Positions 28,133 to 36,730 of a stretch of 64,000 nucleotides of DNA are shown piece after piece. The position numbers were made by a program, and so were the translations under genes. The stretch is from Pelagilacustribacter sp045567335 (GTDB lineage: Bacteria > Pseudomonadota > Alphaproteobacteria > Pelagibacterales > Pelagibacteraceae), in assembly GCA_045567335.1 (NCBI GenBank), contig JBJLCZ010000001.1, forward strand, positions 186,001-250,000, given 5' to 3'. Below the pieces are notes generated by a model, which was not told the origin of the DNA, searched no databases, and was given only the letters and a program-made list of their open reading frames with translations. The stretch's first letter is position 1; each line of letters begins with the position of its first letter.

Positions 28133-29470
28133 ATGTTTAAAAAAGTCTTGATCGCTAATAGGGGAGAAATTGCAGTAAGGATAATTCGGGCTTGTAAAGA
28201 ATGGGGCATTGGAACAGTAGCAGTCCATTCTGATGTGGACTCAGAAGCAATGCATGTAAGACTAGCAGATGAAAGTGTTTGCATAGGATCTCATCAACCT
28301 CAAAATAGCTATTTGAATATTTCTTCTTTGATGTCCGCAGTTGATTTGACAGGAGCAGAAGCGATTCACCCTGGATATGGTTTTCTATCTGAAAATGCAA
28401 AATTTGCAGATGTTGTTACAAAACATGGTATTAAATTTATTGGGCCAAGCTCTCAACTGATAAGTAAAATGGGAGATAAAATTGAAGCAAAAAGAATTGC
28501 AAAAAAAAATGGGTTGCCAATAATTGAAGGTTCTGAAGGTAGCGTAAAATCTTTTGAAGAGGCTAAATCTCTGTGTAAAACTATAGGTTATCCAGTTTTA
28601 ATAAAAGCTGCTGCGGGTGGTGGCGGAAAGGGGATGAAAGTAGTTAGTGAAGAAAGTCAATTAGAAAATTTATTTTTAACTGCTAAAACAGAGGCGAAAA
28701 AATACTTTGGTAATGATGAATTATATATAGAAAAATATTTTAAAAATCCAAGACATATAGAAGTTCAAATAATGTCAGGTAAAAATAGAACAGTTCACTT
28801 AGGTGAAAGAGATTGTTCTGTGCAAAGAAGACACCAAAAATTAATAGAAGAAACGCCAAGTCCAGTTTTAACTGAAGAACAAAGAAAAGATTTATTAAAT
28901 AAAACAGTTAAAATGGTTGAAAAAATTGGATATGAGGGAGCTGGTACAGTTGAATTTATTTACGAAAATGGAAAATTTTATTTTTTAGAAATGAACACAA
29001 GAGTTCAAGTTGAACATCCAGTAACAGAAGTTCAGACAGGTATAGATATTGTTAAAGAACAACTTTGGATAGCTTTTTCTGGAGATACAGCTCTTAATCA
29101 GAGTGATATTGATCCTAGAGGACATTCCATTGAATGTAGAATAAATGCTGAAAATCCAGCTCTTGATTTTCAACCAAGTCCTGGAACAATTAGTGTTTGC
29201 CATCAACCCTCGGGTTTTAGAACTAGAGTGGATGGATCAATTTTTCAGGGGTGCAAAGTTACTCCTTATTATGACAGTTTAATAGCAAAAGTAATTTGTA
29301 AAGGTAGAAATAGAACTGAAGCAATTCAAAGAACTCTTAGATCTTTAGATGAATTTGTAATTGAAGGTATTACAACTACAATTGATCTTCATAAAAAAAT
29401 TTTGAATCATAAAAAATTTATTGATAGTGATTTTGATACAAATTGGTTAGGTAAAGAGAAATTTTATTAA
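28133..29470 (+). CDS. accC: Biotin carboxylase subunit of acetyl-CoA carboxylase
   Basis: ATP-grasp enzyme that carboxylates biotin on AccB, the first committed step of fatty-acid synthesis. The 445 aa begin MFKKVLIANRGEIAVRIIRACKEW in the sequence. They contain the glycine-rich ATP loop AAAGGGGKGMK, the HLGERDCSVQRRHQK segment and the EMNTRVQVEHPVTE catalytic signature. It ends on a TTAA palindrome shared with the convergent DUF2155 gene. The aat gene often found next in alphaproteobacteria is not here. Confidence 0.98.
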   Translation: MFKKVLIANRGEIAVRIIRACKEWGIGTVAVHSDVDSEAMHVRLADESVCIGSHQPQNSYLNISSLMSAVDLTGAEAIHPGYGFLSENAKFADVVTKHGIKFIGPSSQLISKMGDKIEAKRIAKKNGLPIIEGSEGSVKSFEEAKSLCKTIGYPVLIKAAAGGGGKGMKVVSEESQLENLFLTAKTEAKKYFGNDELYIEKYFKNPRHIEVQIMSGKNRTVHLGERDCSVQRRHQKLIEETPSPVLTEEQRKDLLNKTVKMVEKIGYEGAGTVEFIYENGKFYFLEMNTRVQVEHPVTEVQTGIDIVKEQLWIAFSGDTALNQSDIDPRGHSIECRINAENPALDFQPSPGTISVCHQPSGFRTRVDGSIFQGCKVTPYYDSLIAKVICKGRNRTEAIQRTLRSLDEFVIEGITTTIDLHKKILNHKKFIDSDFDTNWLGKEKFY

Positions 29471-29976
29471 ATATTTTCACAGTTTACCAACCAAACATCA
29501 TAAACTGGATGATCAATAGGTTTGAGTGAGGGACTAGAAGAAAATGTCCATCCATTAAAGACATATATTTTTTCATTTGAATTATCGGTTATATCTTTAA
29601 CTTGAATATATGCTACATCACCTTTTTCGTTTAAAGATTCTGTCTTTCCACAATCAACAGCTTTAATTTCAAGTAATCCAAATTTTTTTGTTTCACCTAT
29701 CTTAATATTTATGTTAGATGTTTTAGCAGTTATCTTATCTAGAGCAACAACGTTAATGCTTGTTGTTGAAGTGTCTTTAGAATTTTCACTTTTTTCTTTT
29801 AAAATATCAAGTTCTTCAGAAGTTTTAGAATAATCTTCATCTTCATTTTCATAACTTGGTTTAAGATTTTCTAAATTTACTAAAGGTACTGACTGAATTT
29901 TATCAGCAGAAAAAGTCAAACTTGTAAAAGAAAATAAAAAGATTATTATAAAATATTTAAATATCCCAAGTTTCAT
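29467..29976 (-). CDS. DUF2155-containing exported protein
   Basis: A 169-aa protein with an N-terminal signal peptide (about residues 1-23, cleavage near TFSADK), so probably periplasmic. The DUF2155 domain covers about 77-165: VVALDKITAKTSNINIKIGE, then an AVDCGKTESLN segment and the conserved VFNGWTFSSSPSLKPIDHPVYDVWLVNC near the end, with two cysteines that could pair. Function is unknown; in alphaproteobacteria it commonly sits beside NDUFA12, as here (overlap of 20 nt with that gene's 3' end). Confidence 0.85.
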   Translation of the reverse strand: MKLGIFKYFIIIFLFSFTSLTFSADKIQSVPLVNLENLKPSYENEDEDYSKTSEELDILKEKSENSKDTSTTSINVVALDKITAKTSNINIKIGETKKFGLLEIKAVDCGKTESLNEKGDVAYIQVKDITDNSNEKIYVFNGWTFSSSPSLKPIDHPVYDVWLVNCENI

Positions 29977-30313
29977 ATTTTTTTTTATTTTGTGTTTTTG
30001 AAATTTTACTTGGTTTATACGATTTTTGAGTTCCCGTTAAATTTTCAGTATGCTTTTTTTGCCAAATAAATTTCTTAGCATCATTTTTAGGAACTTCATC
30101 TACTGTATGATGCATCCATAAATACCAATCATTTGTAATTTTTGAAGCTTCTACATTTTTTTTAAATACTACCCATCTTTCTTTTTTTTTATTAGTATAA
30201 TATTTATTACCATTTTCATCTTTTCCAACATATTTGCCTGAGAATAAAGTTTTTAAAAAAGTTCCAAAAGTTTGTTTATGCCACCAAGTAAAAATTTGTT
30301 TTATATTGATCAT
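29957..30313 (-). CDS. NDUFA12-family NADH dehydrogenase accessory subunit
   Basis: A 118-aa homologue of the mitochondrial complex I subunit NDUFA12 (B17.2), known as an extra peripheral subunit in alphaproteobacterial complex I. Recognisable features are the IFTWWHKQTFGT start, YVGKDENGNKYY, RWVVFKK and WYLWMHHTVDEVP, then the C-terminal KKHTENLTGT. I choose ATG 30313 because it matches the family start; a GTG at 30331 would add six residues. Interaction with the NDH-1 Fe-S arm is inferred from the family. Confidence 0.88.
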   Translation of the reverse strand: MINIKQIFTWWHKQTFGTFLKTLFSGKYVGKDENGNKYYTNKKKERWVVFKKNVEASKITNDWYLWMHHTVDEVPKNDAKKFIWQKKHTENLTGTQKSYKPSKISKTQNKKKYETWDI

Positions 30314-30329
30314 AATAATTTTAAAATCC

Positions 30330-30367
30330 ACACAATCTATAAGTGTATAATAATATTATTTACACTT
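30330..30367 (+). promoter_or_regulatory. Inverted-repeat region between NDUFA12 and the TSCPD gene
   Basis: Two overlapping dyads sit in this divergent promoter region. The first is ACAC-N9-GTGT at 30330-30346. The second has perfect 7-bp arms, AAGTGTA ... TACACTT, at 30341-30367. The first resembles an NrdR box (ACAC...GTGT) but is 17 bp instead of 16. A regulator cannot be named with confidence. Confidence 0.3.
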
Positions 30368-30409
30368 ACTATATATAAGATATATCTACAATAATAGATT
30401 CCTTAAATT

Positions 30410-31231
30410 ATGAAAAAATATATTGTAGAAACATTTTATACTTGTACCTTTAAAACTGTTCATTCCCTAGATGATCTTAATGACAAAGAATTGGCGAAAA
30501 TTGATCAAAGAAAAGACGGTGAAGTTGAATTAATTGAAGTTAAGCTTAATAATAGAAAAACAAAAAAAATTGGAGACAGAAGCAAGTCTGATAATAAAAA
30601 AAATAGCGATAATACGACTTTACCAAGCAATACCTCAGAAAAAATTTCCAGAACAACTGATAGTAAAAATATCAATCTCGAAAATAAAGTTTTAGGAAAG
30701 ATAGGAAAAAGATTTAAAATGCCTGATAGAAGAAAAGGTTATATTCAAAAAGCCCAAATAGGAGATCATAAAGTGTATCTTCATACAGGTGAATATAATG
30801 ACGGTAAAATAGGAGAAATATTCATTGATACAAATAAAGAAGGTGAACTAGTTAAAGCAATGATGAATAATTTTGCTATAGCAATATCTTTAGGATTACA
30901 ATACGGAGTGCCTCTAGATGAATATGTTGACGCTTTCATAGATACTAAATTTGAACCATCTGGTAATGTGGATGGTAACGATAGAATTCTTAGTGCTTCA
31001 TCAATTCTTGATTATGTTTTTAGAGAACTTGCTATTTCTTATCTTGGTAAAGAAGAATTAGCCCATACACCATCTATTGCCAGTACTTCAGATGTAAGTA
31101 GCGATAATACTGATGATAAATTTTTGAAAATAGTAAAAAATATTACATCTAAAGGATTTGTAAGAAGTAAATATGAAGAAAAACTCGTCGATTTAAGTGA
31201 TATTAGAATAAATCTGAAAACTAAAAATTAA
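30410..31231 (+). CDS. Stand-alone TSCPD-domain protein (ribonucleotide-reductase C-terminal homologue)
   Basis: A 273-aa protein. Residues about 104-230 (from MPDRRKGYIQKAQIGDHKV through MMNNFAIAISLGLQYGVP to LDYVFRELAISYLGKEEL) closely resemble the C-terminal TSCPD region of B12-dependent ribonucleotide reductase (NrdJ). The catalytic barrel of a reductase is absent. The N-terminus (MKKYIVETFYTCTFKTVHSLDDL) is followed by a Lys/Ser/Asn-rich linker. Its job is unknown; it may bind nucleotides or assist a reductase encoded elsewhere. No RNR gene is in the window. It ends on a TTAA shared with aspS. Confidence 0.8.
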   Translation: MKKYIVETFYTCTFKTVHSLDDLNDKELAKIDQRKDGEVELIEVKLNNRKTKKIGDRSKSDNKKNSDNTTLPSNTSEKISRTTDSKNINLENKVLGKIGKRFKMPDRRKGYIQKAQIGDHKVYLHTGEYNDGKIGEIFIDTNKEGELVKAMMNNFAIAISLGLQYGVPLDEYVDAFIDTKFEPSGNVDGNDRILSASSILDYVFRELAISYLGKEELAHTPSIASTSDVSSDNTDDKFLKIVKNITSKGFVRSKYEEKLVDLSDIRINLKTKN

Positions 31232-33018
31232 TTTTTTTTTAAAATATTTTTTTTAATATTTAACTCTTTTAACTGTTTGTCATCAACAGTTGTGGGGGCA
31301 TTCATCAATAAGTCTTGCGCATTTTGATTTAAGGGAAAAAGTGTTACCTCCCTAATATTTTTTTCATCAGCTAATAACATTACAATCCTGTCTATACCTG
31401 GAGCTATACCTCCATGGGGAGGAGCACCATAACTAAGAGCATTGATCATTCCACTGAATTTTTCATTAACTTGACTTTTATTATATCCAGCAATAGAAAA
31501 TAATTTATACATTAATTCTGGTTTATGATTTCTAATTGCTCCAGAAGATAACTCTACACCATTACATACTATATCGTATTGGTAAGCTTTAATTTCTAAG
31601 GGTTTTTCAAAATTTAATTTGCTAATATCTCCTTGAGGCATTGAAAATGGATTGTGGCTAAATTGAACTTTTTTGCTCTCCTCTTCGAGTTCAAACATTG
31701 GGTAATCAACTATCCAACAAAATGCAAATTTATTTTCATCAATAAGATTTAAATCTGTTGCAATTTTGTCTCTTGCAAGAGAAGTAATTTTTTCAATTTC
31801 ACGTATCTTTCCGCAAGCAAAAAATACACTATCACCTATTTCTGCAGAGGTTATTTTCATCAGTTCTTTTAGAGAATCTTCTTTAAAAAATTTACCGACA
31901 GGTCCTTTTGCTGAAATTTTTTCGTTTTTCTCTAAAGTGAAGTAAGCAAGACCAGAGGCTCCTTGTTCCTTAGCCCATTTATCTACACCATCAAAAAAAC
32001 TTCTAGGTTTATCTTTTGTTTTTTTTGTTACTATACATCTTACTTTTGAACCTGATTTAACTAGTTTTTTAAAAATATCAAATGAAACATCATCTCTTAA
32101 AAATATATTTGTTAAATCGTAAATTATTAAAGGATTTCTTAAATCTGGCTTGTCTGTTCCATATTTAAGCATAGAAACTTCATAAGGTATACGAGGAAAT
32201 TTTTCATGCATTAATTTTTTTGAGGAAAAATTTTTAAAAGTATTAATCATAAGTTTTTCAACAATTTCAAAAACATTTTCTTGTTCAACAAATGACATTT
32301 CTATATCTAATTGGTAAAATTCACCAGGACTTCTATCAGCCCTGGCATCTTCATCTCTAAAACATGGAGCAATTTGAAAATAATTGTCAAATCCAGAAAC
32401 CATAATTAATTGTTTAAATTGTTGAGGTGCTTGAGGTAAGGCATAAAATTTTCCTGGGTTTAATCTACTTGGAACTAAAAAATCTCTTGCTCCTTCAGGG
32501 CTTGAGGATGTTAAGATAGGTGTTTGAAATTCTAAAAATCCCAACTTTGACATTTCACTTCTGATAAAAGAAATAACTTTTGATCTTAGTATAATGTTTT
32601 TATGCATATGAGATCTTCTAAGATCTAAAAATCTATATTTTAATCTTATATCTTCAGGATAATCCTGTTCTCCAAAAACAGGCAATGGTAATTCTTTTGC
32701 CTCAGAGAGAATTTTTATTGATTGAATATCAATTTCAATTTTTCCGGTAGATAGTTCTAAATTTTCTGTGCCTTCTTCTCTCTTCACAACTTTACCAAAT
32801 ACAGTTATCACGGACTCTTGTTTTAATTTTTCTAAAATAGAAAAATATTTATTTTTATTTTCTATTACACATTGTGTGAGACCAAAATGATCTCTTAAAT
32901 CAACAAACAATAAATTTCCGTGATCTCTCTTTCTATGTATCCATCCAGATATTATTATATCTTTACCTATATTATCTTCTTTTAATTCCGAGCAATTATG
33001 TGATCTATATTTGTTCAT
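31228..33018 (-). CDS. aspS: Aspartyl-tRNA synthetase
   Basis: Class II synthetase, 596 aa, bacterial type with the GAD insertion domain. It starts MNKYRSHNCSELKEDNIGK. The N-terminal OB fold has SGWIHRKRDHGNLLFVDLRD, motif 2 includes FRDEDARADRSPGEFYQLD, and motif 3 is APPHGGIAPGIDRIVML. Whether it also charges tRNA-Asn depends on gatCAB, which is not in view. It overlaps the upstream hdaA-like gene by 14 nt. Confidence 0.97.
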   Translation of the reverse strand: MNKYRSHNCSELKEDNIGKDIIISGWIHRKRDHGNLLFVDLRDHFGLTQCVIENKNKYFSILEKLKQESVITVFGKVVKREEGTENLELSTGKIEIDIQSIKILSEAKELPLPVFGEQDYPEDIRLKYRFLDLRRSHMHKNIILRSKVISFIRSEMSKLGFLEFQTPILTSSSPEGARDFLVPSRLNPGKFYALPQAPQQFKQLIMVSGFDNYFQIAPCFRDEDARADRSPGEFYQLDIEMSFVEQENVFEIVEKLMINTFKNFSSKKLMHEKFPRIPYEVSMLKYGTDKPDLRNPLIIYDLTNIFLRDDVSFDIFKKLVKSGSKVRCIVTKKTKDKPRSFFDGVDKWAKEQGASGLAYFTLEKNEKISAKGPVGKFFKEDSLKELMKITSAEIGDSVFFACGKIREIEKITSLARDKIATDLNLIDENKFAFCWIVDYPMFELEEESKKVQFSHNPFSMPQGDISKLNFEKPLEIKAYQYDIVCNGVELSSGAIRNHKPELMYKLFSIAGYNKSQVNEKFSGMINALSYGAPPHGGIAPGIDRIVMLLADEKNIREVTLFPLNQNAQDLLMNAPTTVDDKQLKELNIKKNILKKN

Positions 33019-33670
33019 TTTGTTTTAATACATTTTTAACCAGTGTTAAATTAATTGGTTTTCCGGAAGATAAGGACTTCTTGTCTATATCTTTAATAAA
33101 CTGAAATATTTTTTCATATGATCTATCAATATTTTTTAAAATATACTCTAATAATTTAATATCAACTTTAATTTGAAGGTCTGAAAAAGACTTTGTTAGA
33201 ATAACTCTAAGTAAATCATCTGTTGGTAGATCAATACCAAGGTCGATAAAGCTTAAAAATCTTGATTTTAAATCATTTAAATTAACTTTAATTTGTTTAA
33301 TTGAATTCATTGAATTTATCAAAAGATATTTATCTAACTGATTTATTTGATTTAAAATTGAATATAAAAATCTTTCATCTAAATCTGAATTATATTCATC
33401 AATTATAACACAATCATATTTTTTAATATTCTTAAAAATATCTTCATTTAAGTCTTTAGCTTTAATTAAATATGAATTAATTTTTTTATTTAATATATTT
33501 GCTAAATGAGTTTTTCCACAACCATTTGGTCCATAAATATTAATTAATCTATCTGGCCAATTGGGCCAACTTTCTATTAATTTATATGCTTCAAAATTAT
33601 TCGTTGAAACATAAAAATCTTGTTCAAAATAAGTAGTCTTGAATGGAAATTGGAAGACTAATTGATTCAT
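33005..33670 (-). CDS. hdaA: HdaA-like DnaA-related AAA+ protein
   Basis: A 221-aa DnaA-family ATPase without the DnaA DNA-binding domain IV. It begins MNQLVFQFPFKTTYFEQDFYV, has a Walker A of the form GPNGCGKTH and Walker B CVIIDEYN. HdaA works with the beta clamp to switch off DnaA in alphaproteobacteria; the N-terminal QLVFQFP is the expected clamp-binding motif. Its place between a DUF2066-like gene and aspS, near purM, matches the hdaA neighbourhood in related bacteria. Specific activity is inferred. Confidence 0.85.
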   Translation of the reverse strand: MNQLVFQFPFKTTYFEQDFYVSTNNFEAYKLIESWPNWPDRLINIYGPNGCGKTHLANILNKKINSYLIKAKDLNEDIFKNIKKYDCVIIDEYNSDLDERFLYSILNQINQLDKYLLINSMNSIKQIKVNLNDLKSRFLSFIDLGIDLPTDDLLRVILTKSFSDLQIKVDIKLLEYILKNIDRSYEKIFQFIKDIDKKSLSSGKPINLTLVKNVLKQNEQI

Positions 33671-34723
33671 TTATATTACTTTCAGATTCCATACATTATT
33701 AACAATATTAATCATAATGCCTTGTTCATCAAATTTTGACTTAATCTTATTAATTTTTCCTATATATTTAATTCTTATTTTGGCGTAATTTTTATTTAAT
33801 TCCAAAACTCTATAGTCCATTACTAAATCAATTTTATCTAGAGCTGTTTGCAAATTTAAAAGATCGTTTAATTTATCTATGTCTAAATTTATATTTAAAA
33901 AAGATGGCGTTCCAATATCAATAAGATTTTGAGATTTCCAAATATCATTAATTTCTAATTTTAATTTATTTATAATATTTTTGTAATTTTGAATTTGATC
34001 TTGATCATTAGTACCTAATATTTTTATATTCTTAATAATTTTATTATTAGAGATTTCTCCATTTACAAACACGTTCGTGCTATTTGATAAAGGTTTTATT
34101 ACAAGAAATATGTAATCATTTACATTATAACTAGATACCATTTTTTTAACATCTATACTTTCTAAGTTATCCTTAAATTTATTTAAAAATTGAATATCAT
34201 CAATGTTTTCTAATGGGAGAAGATACTCAATAAAATTATTTGTTTCATTAATCTCATTTGAATTCCAATTTTTATAAAAATAATTATCATCAAATATATT
34301 TATACTTTCATTTTGTAAGATGACAGGAAATACAATAATCTTTGATTTCGATATGTCTGCATAAGAAATGTTATTTTTATAAAAAAAATTATTCATTTTA
34401 TTTCTGTCAAAAGATATATTGATAAGAGTATCGTTTTTATTTAATGAATTACTATTTTGTATTATTTGATAAGAAGATATAAGCTCTTTAATATCATTTA
34501 AATTTGATTTTTTAATTTTATTAACGTCTTTATTTAAAAGTATTCTATTAATAAGTTTTAGAAACCCTTTTTTAAAAGCTTTGTTGAGTATTTCTTGATT
34601 ATTTTGACTGTTTGAATTATCGATTATAATATTATCAACATCAAAAGTAGAAATTTTTGAAAAAACATTTCCAGTTATTGATAAAAATACTATTATAATT
34701 ATGTATAATTTAATTTTATTCAT
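33671..34723 (-). CDS. DUF2066-like exported protein
   Basis: A 350-aa protein with a signal peptide (about residues 1-23, cleavage near VFSKIS), so probably periplasmic. The start of the mature part (FDVDNIIID, then EILNKAFKKGFLKLINRILL) resembles the DUF2066 pattern in which a short beta strand precedes a repeated 'AR..AL' helix. The body is Asn/Ile/Lys-rich and poorly conserved. It lies directly before hdaA, as DUF2066 genes do in other alphaproteobacteria, and is divergent from purM by 24 nt. Function unknown. Confidence 0.6.
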   Translation of the reverse strand: MNKIKLYIIIIVFLSITGNVFSKISTFDVDNIIIDNSNSQNNQEILNKAFKKGFLKLINRILLNKDVNKIKKSNLNDIKELISSYQIIQNSNSLNKNDTLINISFDRNKMNNFFYKNNISYADISKSKIIVFPVILQNESINIFDDNYFYKNWNSNEINETNNFIEYLLPLENIDDIQFLNKFKDNLESIDVKKMVSSYNVNDYIFLVIKPLSNSTNVFVNGEISNNKIIKNIKILGTNDQDQIQNYKNIINKLKLEINDIWKSQNLIDIGTPSFLNINLDIDKLNDLLNLQTALDKIDLVMDYRVLELNKNYAKIRIKYIGKINKIKSKFDEQGIMINIVNNVWNLKVI

Positions 34724-34747
34724 ATTTTAATAATTACCATCTTATTA

Positions 34748-35767
34748 ATGAAAAAAACAAAAAATAGTTATAAAAAAAGCGGAGTCAATATCGAGCTTGC
34801 AAACAAATTTGTAAAACACATAGCTAAAATTACAAATAAAAATGTCAAAAAAAAGAAATCGTCTGAAAATATTGGCGCATTTGGTTCTGTTTTTGACATT
34901 AGCAAAACTAATATCAAAGATCCATTAATTGTTTCATGTACTGATGGTGTTGGAACTAAGTTAGAACTGGCAAACCTCTTTAATAGATTTGACACAATTG
35001 GCATTGATTTAGTAGCTATGTGTGTAAATGATTTAATAGTTCAAGGTGCAAAGCCTTTATTTTTTTTAGATTATTTAGCAATTGGAAAATTAAAGTTAAA
35101 AAAAGTCAAATTAATTTTAAAGGGCATACTCAAAGGATGCGAGATATCTGGTTGTAAGTTAATAGGTGGAGAGACTGCAGAAATGCCAGGTATTTATGAA
35201 AATGATAAATTTGATTTAGCAGGATTCTCAGTAGGTTTGGTGTCCAAAAAAAAATTATTAACAAAAAAAAATGTTAAAAATAAAAATATAATACTTGCAA
35301 TCCCTTCTAGCGGTATTCACTCTAATGGATATTCTCTAGTAAGGTCTATTTTAAAAAAAAATAAAATTTCTAAAGATTTAAAATCAGACTTATTAAAGCC
35401 CACAAAAATTTATACAAAAGAAATTTTGGAATTAACAAATAAAAATTTAATAAACTCCGCTGCTCATATAACTGGTGGTGGTTTAATTGAGAATATAAGT
35501 AGATCAGTTCCAAACCATTTATCCATTAATATTGATTTATCAACTATAAAAGTTAACAATATTTTTAAATGGATAAAAAAAAAGAATATATCTGATAGTG
35601 AAATGTTAAAAACTTTTAACTGTGGAGTAGGTTTTTGTTTGATTGTCAAAGAAAAAAATATCAAGCAAATAAAAAAATATTTTTCTAAATATTACTCCCC
35701 ATATGTTATAGGCCACATCTCAACTAGTAAAAATAAAATAAATATAATTAATAAATTAAGATGGTAA
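34748..35767 (+). CDS. purM: Phosphoribosylaminoimidazole (AIR) synthetase
   Basis: Fifth step of purine synthesis, closing the imidazole ring of AIR. The 339 aa show YKKSGVNIELANKFV at the start, then SCTDGVGTKLELA, AMCVNDLIVQGAKPLFFLDY, GGETAEMPG and PSSGIHSNGYSLVR, all diagnostic of PurM. It overlaps purN by 7 nt, so the two purine enzymes are co-translated. Confidence 0.97.
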   Translation: MKKTKNSYKKSGVNIELANKFVKHIAKITNKNVKKKKSSENIGAFGSVFDISKTNIKDPLIVSCTDGVGTKLELANLFNRFDTIGIDLVAMCVNDLIVQGAKPLFFLDYLAIGKLKLKKVKLILKGILKGCEISGCKLIGGETAEMPGIYENDKFDLAGFSVGLVSKKKLLTKKNVKNKNIILAIPSSGIHSNGYSLVRSILKKNKISKDLKSDLLKPTKIYTKEILELTNKNLINSAAHITGGGLIENISRSVPNHLSINIDLSTIKVNNIFKWIKKKNISDSEMLKTFNCGVGFCLIVKEKNIKQIKKYFSKYYSPYVIGHISTSKNKINIINKLRW

Positions 35768-36330
35768 AAAGGAATGCTTCAATTTTTATTTCGGGCACTG
35801 GAACAAATTTAAAATCTTTAATTAAAAATTCAAAAGAATATAATTTTCCAATTAAAATTAATCTAATTATAAGTAACAATAAAAATGCATTAGGTTTAAA
35901 ATTAGCCAGAATGCATAAAATAGATTATAAAGTATTTGATTTTAATAGTAGGTTGCAACAAGAAATTTTATTAAAATTATTAAAAAAAAAGAAAATACAA
36001 TTAATATGCCTGGCTGGTTTTATGAAAGTTTTGTCAGAAAAATTTATTAATAATTTTAAGGGAAATATAATAAATATTCATCCTTCTTTGTTGCCTAAAT
36101 ATAAAGGCTTAAATACTTTTTCAAGAGTTTTAAAATCAAAAGATAAATTTACAGGTTGTACAGTTCATTATGTTAACAAAAAATTGGACTCTGGTAAAAT
36201 AATTTTACAAAAAAAAATATTGATAAGTTCAAGAGACAATGAAAAAAGCTTAAAATTTAAAACTCAATTAAAAGAATACAAGGCATATTCTGAGGCTATT
36301 GTTAAAATTTATAATAATTTTAGCTCTTAA
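35761..36330 (+). CDS. purN: Phosphoribosylglycinamide (GAR) formyltransferase
   Basis: Third step of purine synthesis, transferring a formyl group from 10-formyl-THF to GAR. The 189 aa carry the ISGTGTNLKSLI loop, the catalytic NIHPSLLPKYKGL (Asn, His) and the aspartate of LDSGKIILQKK. Pathway partner of purM upstream; purF lies 17.5 kb away in this window. The 3' end overlaps the convergent ndk by 11 nt. Confidence 0.96.
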   Translation: MVKRNASIFISGTGTNLKSLIKNSKEYNFPIKINLIISNNKNALGLKLARMHKIDYKVFDFNSRLQQEILLKLLKKKKIQLICLAGFMKVLSEKFINNFKGNIINIHPSLLPKYKGLNTFSRVLKSKDKFTGCTVHYVNKKLDSGKIILQKKILISSRDNEKSLKFKTQLKEYKAYSEAIVKIYNNFSS

Positions 36331-36730
36331 AGAAAAAATTGATCTCTTTCGTGGCGTTTTCAATTGAGTCTGATCCATGTACCGAATTTTTATCAATTGA
36401 AATTCCATAGAGTTTTCTTATTGTGTTTGGTTCTGCATCTTTAGGGTTTGTTGCACCCATAATTTTTCTATTTAACCCTACAGCTCCCTCTCCTTCCAAA
36501 ATCATCACAAATATAGGCGATGATGAGAGATAATTGCATAATTCATCGTAAAAAGGTCTCGATTGATGGACTTTATAAAATTCTGAAGCTTCTTCTTTGC
36601 TAAGATGTATTTTTTTACTATCTTTTATTCTTAAATTATTCTTTTCAAATATAACTTTTATTTTTTCTACTAAATTTCGTTCTACAGCATCAGGTTTTAT
36701 GATTGATAATGTTTGCTCTATATTACTCAT
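36320..36730 (-). CDS. ndk: Nucleoside diphosphate kinase
   Basis: Moves the terminal phosphate between nucleoside di- and triphosphates. The 136 aa begin MSNIEQTLSIIKPDAVERNL and carry the catalytic histidine in KNSVHGSDSIENA, with the NPKDAEPNTIRKLYG segment. It overlaps the pepA stop region by 8 nt upstream and the purN end downstream. Length and motifs are complete. Confidence 0.97.
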   Translation of the reverse strand: MSNIEQTLSIIKPDAVERNLVEKIKVIFEKNNLRIKDSKKIHLSKEEASEFYKVHQSRPFYDELCNYLSSSPIFVMILEGEGAVGLNRKIMGATNPKDAEPNTIRKLYGISIDKNSVHGSDSIENATKEINFFFKS

